Origin: an uncultured Flammeovirgaceae bacterium | Lineage (GTDB): Bacteria; Bacteroidota; Bacteroidia; Cytophagales; Cyclobacteriaceae | DNA length: 5,946 nucleotides | Assembly: GCA_937138955.1 (NCBI GenBank) | Contig: CAKZPJ010000107.1 | Location: forward strand, 1-5,946 | Reading direction: 5' to 3' | Shown: positions 1 through 5,238 of the stretch, one piece after another | How positions within the stretch are numbered: position 1 is the stretch's first letter | Layout: each line of letters begins with the position of its first letter | Translations under genes and position numbers: made by a program | Notes under the pieces: model-generated | Told to the model about the DNA's origin: nothing | Seen by the model: only the letters and a program-made list of their open reading frames with translations | Database searches by the model: none

Positions 1-459
1 TGCCGTTTTGAGTTGTTTTTCCCTTTATTATTGCAACTACTATTAATAAAACAAGGCTTCTGTTCATTTTGTGGATCTTCTCAAACTCCGCTCCATCTAC
101 ACCATAAACATCATATCTCGAATGGAGGCAATCATACTCCCGATAATTTAGTTGTCTTATGTAAAAAGTTTCATTCTAAGCAACATGGAGGTAGAAACCT
201 TTTTAAATGTTCTAACTTTGAAAAGAGGGAAACGGCTTTTGCTCGAAGGCATAGGGTTCTTAGAGAAGCTGCTAAAAACCACAAAATGGTTAAGTTTAAT
301 TATCGAAAATATGGTGGTGAGAAAAGCAAGAGGGTTATTTATCCTGAATCTTTTGAGAAAGTCGGCAAGTCTTTATGCGTAAGAGGTTTTTGCACATTAA
401 GAAACGGTGAGCGCGTTTTTTCAATTCGTAGAATTTCAAACTTACAAATAGTTAAGTAG
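1..459 (+). CDS. HNH nuclease domain fused to a WYL-like domain, 5' end outside the window
   Basis: The frame is open from the left edge, so the true start probably lies upstream. The first possible start inside the window is a TTG at 13, and residues below are counted from it (148 codons). An HNH/zinc-finger nuclease domain fills residues 9-58: CSFC (17-20), a histidine cluster with H30-H31, GG (38-39), N45 in DNLVVLC, C50, H54 and H58. This is the usual order of a metal-dependent HNH endonuclease. The fourth zinc ligand, normally Cys in a C-x2-C-H pattern, is Phe53 (LCKKFH). Residues 84-148 read like a WYL ligand-binding domain: an alpha-helical AAK lead-in, VKFNY (93-97), RVIYPESFE (107-115), then a charged turn and RVFSIRRIS (134-142). 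Such domains often sense nucleic-acid ligands in defence regulators. The upstream part could hold a further domain. Base composition is AT-rich, unlike the genes from 1410 on. HNH call fairly sure; WYL call good; function unknown. Confidence 0.72.
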   Translation, partial: CRFELFFPLLLQLLLIKQGFCSFCGSSQTPLHLHHKHHISNGGNHTPDNLVVLCKKFHSKQHGGRNLFKCSNFEKRETAFARRHRVLREAAKNHKMVKFNYRKYGGEKSKRVIYPESFEKVGKSLCVRGFCTLRNGERVFSIRRISNLQIVK

Positions 460-607
460 GAATTGTATGACAGAATGTTTTACTATTACTCACATAGATT
501 TACTTAGAACCATCAAGTATAAAACGGCATATAAAAAGGGCTATAATTCATTGCGGTTTTGTTTTACATTTAGACAATAGTATAAATTTAACAACTGGTT
601 CACAGTA

Positions 608-619
608 GCATAATTATGC
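608..619. promoter_or_regulatory. 12-bp perfect palindrome, candidate operator
   Basis: GCATAATTATGC is a perfect dyad in the gene-free spacer 460-727, about 110 bp upstream of the antitoxin start. Type II toxin-antitoxin operons are commonly autorepressed through palindromes upstream of the antitoxin gene, so an operator role is possible. The distance is larger than usual, and AT-rich DNA produces short palindromes by chance. Confidence 0.25.
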
Positions 620-655
620 AAATGAGTCCTCTACGAGAACATTAGCAGGTCTTTG

Positions 656-678
656 TGAGCAACTCAAATATTTATGAG
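656..678. promoter_or_regulatory. Overlapping TGAG/CTCA dyads upstream of the TA module
   Basis: TGAG (656-659), CTCA (663-666) and TGAG (675-678) make two overlapping inverted repeats: an 11-bp TGAGCAACTCA and a 16-bp imperfect dyad at 663-678 that contains the 8-bp palindrome AAATATTT. They lie about 50-70 bp before the antitoxin start, a good place for a promoter or operator. No clear Bacteroidota promoter (TTG then TAnnTTTG) could be placed here. The rest of the spacer 460-727 shows no credible gene. Confidence 0.25.
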
Positions 679-727
679 ATCAGAAAATACGCTAATATGA
701 AGGATGGATTTATAAACCATTTGAACT

Positions 728-961
728 ATGGAAATCAAACTAAACATAGGATATGAACAGCTGATTGCTATCATTAATCAATTACCCGTTGATGAGATGA
801 ATAAACTTAAAGCAGAGATTGAGAGAATCTCCAGAGAAAAGAATAGCAGCACTGCGGATGAGTTAGAACGCCTAATTGCTAATGGGCCAGTGATGAATGA
901 TGAAAAACACAAAGAGTTTGAAGAGAACCGCAAAAACTTTAATCAATGGCGAGCGAGCTGA
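728..961 (+). CDS. Antitoxin of a type II TA pair with a PIN toxin
   Basis: This is a small (77 aa), charged protein. Its N-terminus is a short strand and amphipathic helix (residues 1-35, with the QLP turn at 18-20). A linker follows, then a conserved-looking C-terminus GPVMNDEKHKEFEENRKNF (53-71) ending in NQWRAS. This pattern is familiar from small Bacteroidota proteins encoded just before PIN toxins; the C-terminal helix would wrap around and inhibit the toxin. The stop overlaps the toxin start by 16 nt, implying translational coupling and one transcript. No recognisable ribbon-helix-helix or AbrB DNA-binding fold can be read with confidence, so autoregulation is only inferred. The leader is AT-rich with a weak purine stretch (AAGGATGG at 700-707), too far away for a normal Shine-Dalgarno. 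Role as antitoxin is inferred from size, order and overlap. Confidence 0.75.
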   Translation: MEIKLNIGYEQLIAIINQLPVDEMNKLKAEIERISREKNSSTADELERLIANGPVMNDEKHKEFEENRKNFNQWRAS

Positions 962-1341
962 TATTATTGGACACCTCAATACTGATTGACTACTTCAGAA
1001 AAACGAACAAAAAGAATTCAGATTTCTATCAGTTAGTGGTAGTAAACCAGTACACTTTTGCTGTTTCTGTTATTACCGAATATGAGATATATGTGGGTGC
1101 TACTGAAAATCAGATAGGGTTTTGGAACTCGTTTTTCGCTAAGATACGACTACTAAAATTCGACAGTCAATGTGCAAAAGAAGCAGTAAAAATTCAGCAG
1201 GGATTGAAGAAAAGTAATAAGATGATTGCTATTCCAGATTTATTGATTGGAGCGACTGCTAAGAGTAGAAGATTGAAAATTGCCACAAAAAATGTGGATC
1301 ACTTTCAAAGAATACCTGACTTACAAATTATCAGAGAATAA
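946..1341 (+). CDS. vapC: PIN-domain ribonuclease toxin, VapC type
   Basis: At 131 aa this is a single PIN domain of normal VapC length. VapC toxins are Mg-dependent endoribonucleases that typically cut tRNA or rRNA and are held inactive by the cognate antitoxin. Motifs are in order: LLDTSILIDYF with D9 (and D15), SVITEYEIYVGA with E47 and G51, IPDLLIGATA with D98, and TKNVDHFQRI with N116/D118 and F120. The acidic active-site set D9-E47-D98 is intact, so the toxin should be active. The start at 946 lies inside the end of the antitoxin frame, giving a 16-nt overlap. Base composition is as AT-rich as the upstream genes, consistent with a horizontally moved module. The family is secure; the RNA target cannot be read from sequence. 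Confidence 0.9.
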   Translation: MASELILLDTSILIDYFRKTNKKNSDFYQLVVVNQYTFAVSVITEYEIYVGATENQIGFWNSFFAKIRLLKFDSQCAKEAVKIQQGLKKSNKMIAIPDLLIGATAKSRRLKIATKNVDHFQRIPDLQIIRE

Positions 1342-1409
1342 AGAAATGCCCATAACATCCCGTCAGCCACGTGGTTGGTTTGCGATGTGAGATAACGCGA
1401 TAACCGGAC

Positions 1410-2189
1410 ATGCGCGACTACTACCTAGAAATTCTAGAACTTCCACCGGAGGCTACCGAACGAGAAATTAAATCGGCATACCGTCGCCTTTCCAAGCAGT
1501 ATCATCCTGATCGAAACCCTCAGCAAGATACTTCAGAGAAATTCATTGAAATCACCCAGGCTTACGACTATCTGACTGATATTGAGAAATATGCTCACGC
1601 TGAAGCAACTCCTGAAGTTTCTGAGCGAGAGCGATGGCGGCAAGAAGCCCGCGTCCGAATGCGGCAGCAGCGGCAAAAGGAAGCTGCTACTCGCGAGGCA
1701 CTCATTCATAAGTTACTGTCGTACTTTAATTTTGCAGCAGTAGCTCTGCTAATCTTCAACGGGTTGCTGGCTATTGACTATCTTCTTCCTCGGAAGTCAT
1801 ATCCTCAACAGTCGCTGAAGGTAGAAAAGGTCTTTGAATCGTCAAGAGGTGACCGAACGTATCAGTACGATGATTTGCGCTTTGAAGATTTTACGCTACG
1901 CATTGATAAGGGGCTGGTTAAAGCTGACGATTTTTTTGATAAGGCAGTAGTAATGGCTACCGTTATTTTTGGCAAACCCCAGTCTGCCTTGCTTACTACT
2001 AATGGACAGACTACTCGTTATGAACCTATCTACAGCGTATATACTTTCTTTGGCTTTATCATTCCCGCTATGCTTCTGATGTTAGGATTGTATAGGTTCG
2101 TTATAAAGTCTTCCGACCAAAAGCTTTCGTTAGCCATTTTAATGCTGGTTATATCAGTTATTCAGGTACTGCTATTTTTAACAGTGTAG
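1410..2189 (+). CDS. Membrane-anchored J-domain (DnaJ-like) protein
   Basis: Residues 2-62 form a J domain, the module that stimulates ATP hydrolysis by DnaK/Hsp70: [14 protein letters not shown], helix [14 protein letters not shown], the diagnostic HPD at 32-34, then [13 protein letters not shown] (45-57). A strongly charged Arg/Gln/Glu helix follows (69-97). Hydrophobic segments at about 103-126, 208-228 and 239-259 look like three membrane spans, with an 80-residue loop between the first two that would be periplasmic if the J domain is cytoplasmic. There is no zinc-finger or C-terminal substrate domain, so it is not the general chaperone DnaJ but a specialised co-chaperone that may recruit DnaK to the inner membrane. 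The start at 1410 puts the J domain at the N-terminus as expected. The 68-bp leader shows no clear promoter. No DnaK or grpE gene is nearby. The client is unknown. Confidence 0.88.
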   Translation: MRDYYLEILELPPEATEREIKSAYRRLSKQYHPDRNPQQDTSEKFIEITQAYDYLTDIEKYAHAEATPEVSERERWRQEARVRMRQQRQKEAATREALIHKLLSYFNFAAVALLIFNGLLAIDYLLPRKSYPQQSLKVEKVFESSRGDRTYQYDDLRFEDFTLRIDKGLVKADDFFDKAVVMATVIFGKPQSALLTTNGQTTRYEPIYSVYTFFGFIIPAMLLMLGLYRFVIKSSDQKLSLAILMLVISVIQVLLFLTV

Positions 2190-2193
2190 CGTA

Positions 2194-3507
2194 CTAAGCC
2201 GTCACATTAGCCGGATGCTTTTCAGACTGAGCAGGTTCGGCTACATGGGTAGGCAGCACAATTCGGAAGGTAGTTCCCACATTCGTTTCCGAGTGTTTTA
2301 CGTAGATTTTCCCTTTATGGTAATTTTCTACAATCCGCTGGGCTAACGAAAGCCCTAAACCCCAGCCCCGTTTTTTAGTGGTATACCCCGGAGTAAATAC
2401 CTGCTTAATTTTAGACTTAGGAATACCCTTTCCGGTATCAGTAATATCGATAACTACCTGTTCGGGATGACTTTGCGTTACCTGGATAGTTAGATCACCT
2501 ACGCCACTCATGGCATCTACCGCATTCTTGCAAATATTTTCAATTACCCACTCAAAGAGCGAAGCATTAATTCGTACCGGAATATGCTGATTTTTTGACT
2601 GCAAGGTAAGGTTCACTTTGGTAGAAACCCGGCTGTGTAGGTAACCCACCGAACTGCTAAGTATTTGGTAAAGATTCTCTTCGGCTAAAGTCGGCATGGA
2701 CCCAATATTGGAAAAGCGGGAAGTAACCATATTGAGCCGGTTAATATCTTTGTCTATCTCCTCTACCACACTAGGATCGTAAGTTTCGGGTTCCGCTCGG
2801 AAGTATTCTACCCAGGCCATCAGAGAAGAAAGGGGGGTGCCTAACTGATGAGCCGTTTCCTTCGCCATACCTACCCAAACCCGATTCTGCTCCGCTGTTC
2901 GCGAGTAGCTAAAAACCAAATAAGCAATTAGGGCAAATATGGAAATTACCCCTAATTGAACGTAAGGATAGTACTGAAGCTGAGTAAGTAAAAACGAGTT
3001 GCGGTAGTAGACAAACTGTGAGCCAATATACATTTGCGTTTTCGGATGACGCATTTCAATTTCAATTGGCTTATAAGCATCTTGCATTTTTCTTAACTCC
3101 CGATCAATAATTCGCTGCCGTTTTTCTTCATCTTCAATCTCTTCTAAACCTAAATTACGAGAGTTAACGTAGTTACCGTAAGCATCCGTAAGAATTACCG
3201 GAATGGATTTATTGGGAGTGACTACCTGGGCAAATAGGTATGTAACGTCTTCTACTTCCTGATTAGCGACCATCTCAATGGTATTAGCGTACAAATTGAT
3301 GTAGCTTCTTTCTCGCTCTTTTAATCCTTCTATCAAACGATTGGTGTACCAGATAGAAAGTGCCGCAATTAAGAGCGACATGACTAGCACTGCTACTCGA
3401 ATAGTTTTCTTCTTCTGATAAAGGTTCTCTACCTTTCCCAGCGATTTGTTTGAAAAAATTGGCTCCTGCGGTTGGAACCGATTGCCTTTAAATAACCTTG
3501 ATAACAT
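2194..3507 (-). CDS. Two-TM sensor histidine kinase
   Basis: This is a 437-aa membrane kinase. A positive N-terminal tail (1-36) precedes TM1 (about 37-56). A roughly 120-residue sensor region that is probably periplasmic follows, then TM2 (about 183-201), and the cytoplasmic kinase core starts without an obvious HAMP domain. The H-box is ETAHQLGTPLSSL with phospho-acceptor H220. The ATPase domain has the N-box ENICKNAVDAM (N324, N328, D331), the G1 box DTGKGIP (357-363), an F-box-like FTPGYTTK (371-378) and the G2 box GWGLGLSLA (381-389), all intact. The residue after H220 is Gln, where many HisKA kinases have Glu or Asp. No response regulator is adjacent, so it is an orphan in this window and its signal is unknown. 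It runs convergently into the J-domain gene with only 4 bp between stops, and no terminator hairpin fits there. The 5' side faces the inverted-repeat spacer. Confidence 0.93.
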   Translation of the reverse strand: MLSRLFKGNRFQPQEPIFSNKSLGKVENLYQKKKTIRVAVLVMSLLIAALSIWYTNRLIEGLKERERSYINLYANTIEMVANQEVEDVTYLFAQVVTPNKSIPVILTDAYGNYVNSRNLGLEEIEDEEKRQRIIDRELRKMQDAYKPIEIEMRHPKTQMYIGSQFVYYRNSFLLTQLQYYPYVQLGVISIFALIAYLVFSYSRTAEQNRVWVGMAKETAHQLGTPLSSLMAWVEYFRAEPETYDPSVVEEIDKDINRLNMVTSRFSNIGSMPTLAEENLYQILSSSVGYLHSRVSTKVNLTLQSKNQHIPVRINASLFEWVIENICKNAVDAMSGVGDLTIQVTQSHPEQVVIDITDTGKGIPKSKIKQVFTPGYTTKKRGWGLGLSLAQRIVENYHKGKIYVKHSETNVGTTFRIVLPTHVAEPAQSEKHPANVTA

Positions 3508-3589
3508 ACTTTAAGCAACGATTACAACTAAACTTTAGTCGCTTTATAACGATTTTTCACAAAAGGTAGAAATAAAGTATTATAGTTCG

Positions 3590-3746
3590 TAGTACTTTTA
3601 GTGTTAATGTGTTTAGGTGCTATAGTACTTAGTTTGTGGTATAGTACAGACTTCAGAGCTTAACCACACCATAATAAAGCACTATAACCACAATGCATGA
3701 ACACCTGAATACTCTAACACTCAGCACCATAGCACCTTAACACACC
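3590..3746. repeat. Degenerate 8-bp-period array forming an interrupted inverted repeat
   Basis: The left half steps through 8-bp units such as GTGTTAAT, GTGTTTAG, GTGCTATA, GTACTTAG (3601-3632). The right half steps through complementary-style units AACACCTG, AATACTCT, AACACTC, AGCACCAT, AGCACCTT, AACACACC (3700-3746). The outer arms 3608-3623 and 3729-3744 pair at 15 of 16 positions. The inner arms 3634-3647 and 3679-3693 pair with one inserted base and one mismatch. The region sits between the divergent kinase and aminotransferase genes, so it is not a terminator; it may be a dispersed repeat or MITE-like remnant, a regulatory element, or a leader hairpin. The outer arm ends 6 bp before the aminotransferase ATG, leaving no Shine-Dalgarno there. 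Confidence 0.7.
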
Positions 3747-3750
3747 CAAT

Positions 3751-4947
3751 ATGCTCTCACAACGACAGCTATTTTTAAATCATTTGGGGCAGACTTCGGA
3801 TTTTCCGCTGATGCTGGAGATCGAACGAGCCGAAGGAGTATATATGCACTCCGCCGAAGGAAAACGCTATCTCGATTTGATTTCCGGTATCGGAGTAAGC
3901 AATGTCGGCCACCGTCACCCGAGGGTACTGCAAGCTATTCAGGAGCAGTTAGATCGCTATCTGCACCTGATGGTCTACGGAGAGTTCGTGCAAACTCCCC
4001 AAGTGCAACTCGCCGAAGCCTTAACTCAAACACTGCCTGATCCGCTCAATGCTTGTTTTTTTGTAAATTCGGGTAGTGAGGCGATTGAAGGTGCGCTGAA
4101 GTTAGCCAAACGCTATACCAGCCGACCTAACTTAGTTTCCTGTTTTAATGCGTATCACGGTTCTTCCCACGGAGCATTATCAGTGAGTGGTAGTGAGCAA
4201 TTTAAGCAGGGCTATCGTCCGCTGCTACCGGGCGTATCGCATATTTGCTTCAACAACACTGAAAACTTTTCCCAGATTGATGAACAAACCGCTGCGGTAG
4301 TGGTAGAAACCGTGCAGGGCGAAGCCGGAGTACGGATAGCCGACGCTGGTTACTTCCAAGCCCTTCGTCAGCACTGCGATGCCGTAGGTGCTTTACTGAT
4401 CTTGGATGAAATTCAGGCAGGTTTTGGTCGCACTGGTACCTTCTGGGCATTTGAGTCATATGGCGTAGTACCCGATATTATGGTCGCAGCCAAAGGCATG
4501 GGCGGTGGTATGCCAATTGGAGCGTTCATCGCTTCACAAGAAATTATGCAGGTGCTGAAAGCCAATCCTATTCTCGGACATATTTCTACCTTCGGCGGAC
4601 ACCCGGTAAGCACCGCTGCCTCACTCGCCACCTTGCGCATTATTCAAGAAGAAAATATACTGGAGCAGGTTCCGGCTAAAGCCCAGCGAATTACCGAGCA
4701 ACTTCAGCATCCGGCTATTCGCAGCATCCGGCAGCGAGGCTTAATGATGGCCATTGAGTTTGAGTCTTTTGATATACTTAAACCTGTTATTGATCGAGCC
4801 ATTGAACTGGGCGTACTCACCGACTGGTTTCTGTATTGCGATAATGCCATGCGGGTAGCTCCCCCGTTAACAATTCAGCCCGCCGAAATAGACGAAGCCT
4901 GCGCCATCATTCTTCAGGCAATAGAAGATGTAACAGTTCATGCTTAG
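3751..4947 (+). CDS. Class III PLP-dependent aminotransferase, acetylornithine/ornithine-like
   Basis: At 398 aa it has the full length of the family that includes acetylornithine, ornithine and 4-aminobutyrate aminotransferases, cytoplasmic enzymes that move an amino group to 2-oxoglutarate or a related keto acid using pyridoxal phosphate. Visible signatures: DLISGIGVSNVGHRHP (42-57), the cofactor phosphate loop NSGSEAIEGALK (106-117), AYHGSSHGALS (134-144), ETVQGEAG (186-193), LILDEIQAGFGRTG (216-229) with D219 for the pyridine nitrogen, the Schiff-base lysine K248 in AAKGMGGGMPIGAF, STFGGHP (279-285) and a likely carboxylate-binding R368 in MRVAPPL. ArgD and ornithine enzymes usually have HGRT where this has HGSS, so the substrate is uncertain. 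Proteins of this type in Bacteroidota are usually labelled only 'aspartate aminotransferase family'. The gene ends with tandem stops TAG TAA and has no neighbour from an arginine or lysine pathway. Base composition is the highest of the genes here. Confidence 0.93.
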   Translation: MLSQRQLFLNHLGQTSDFPLMLEIERAEGVYMHSAEGKRYLDLISGIGVSNVGHRHPRVLQAIQEQLDRYLHLMVYGEFVQTPQVQLAEALTQTLPDPLNACFFVNSGSEAIEGALKLAKRYTSRPNLVSCFNAYHGSSHGALSVSGSEQFKQGYRPLLPGVSHICFNNTENFSQIDEQTAAVVVETVQGEAGVRIADAGYFQALRQHCDAVGALLILDEIQAGFGRTGTFWAFESYGVVPDIMVAAKGMGGGMPIGAFIASQEIMQVLKANPILGHISTFGGHPVSTAASLATLRIIQEENILEQVPAKAQRITEQLQHPAIRSIRQRGLMMAIEFESFDILKPVIDRAIELGVLTDWFLYCDNAMRVAPPLTIQPAEIDEACAIILQAIEDVTVHA

Positions 4948-5010
4948 TAAGAATTAAAATTTACTTCACTTAACTGAAAAACCCATCTATTAAGGGAAAA
5001 TCTTACTGTT

Positions 5011-5160
5011 TGAGCGCGGCGAGCCACCGGAGCAGTTTCAAGATTTCCAGGATTTTTGTGCCCCACGCCGGGTCTACTTTTCATCAATGGAAAAACGATC
5101 CGCCGTCGCGGTAGAAGCCTGCCCGGGTCTCGCCAGACCAGCTCAAGGGCGAGAATCTGA
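5011..5160. other. GC-rich, fold-prone intergenic segment
   Basis: The 291-bp spacer 4948-5238 contains no credible gene, but its middle 150 bp are about 58% G+C by hand count, between AT-rich flanks. TGAGC (5011-5015) pairs with GCTCA (5141-5145), and GGCGAG (5018-5023) with CTCGCC (5129-5134), giving a long-range stem with an internal loop. An alternative 7-bp stem is TCTCGCC (5128-5134) with GGCGAGA (5148-5154). There is a smaller CCGC/GCGG hairpin at 5100-5111, and CCGGGTCT occurs twice (5068-5075 and 5123-5130). It may be a dispersed repeat, a remnant of a mobile element or a structured RNA. No poly-T tract follows the stems, so an intrinsic terminator is unlikely. Confidence 0.5.
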
Positions 5161-5238
5161 AAATCAAGCATTTATAACTACTTTGCTATAATTCGAAGTT
5201 CACGCTTAATCACACGTGCTACGATCACTAATTTTTTT

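Noticed and set aside
152..382. Plus-strand ORF inside the HNH gene
   Set aside because: It overlaps the well-supported HNH-WYL frame and has no recognisable motifs.
467..580. 37-codon ORF starting 8 nt after the HNH gene stop
   Set aside because: It has an AGGA-like stretch before the ATG, but the peptide is short, resembles no family and its composition fits random AT-rich DNA.
4250..4640. Two minus-strand ORFs inside the aminotransferase gene
   Set aside because: They lie opposite a full-length conserved enzyme and their peptides are Pro/Arg-rich shadow sequence.
4967..4995. CTTAA/TTAAG inverted repeat after the aminotransferase gene as a terminator
   Set aside because: Only 5 A/T-rich pairs with a long loop and no following T-tract.
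4944..5191. Open frames on both strands across the GC-rich spacer
   Set aside because: The peptides are low in recognisable pattern, both strands are open at once, and neither start has a supporting leader; better read as a noncoding or repeat segment.
5187..5192. TATAAT about 47 bp before the lipoprotein start
   Set aside because: No partner -35 element is convincing, and Bacteroidota primary promoters use a different -7 motif (TAnnTTTG), so it may be chance in AT-rich DNA.
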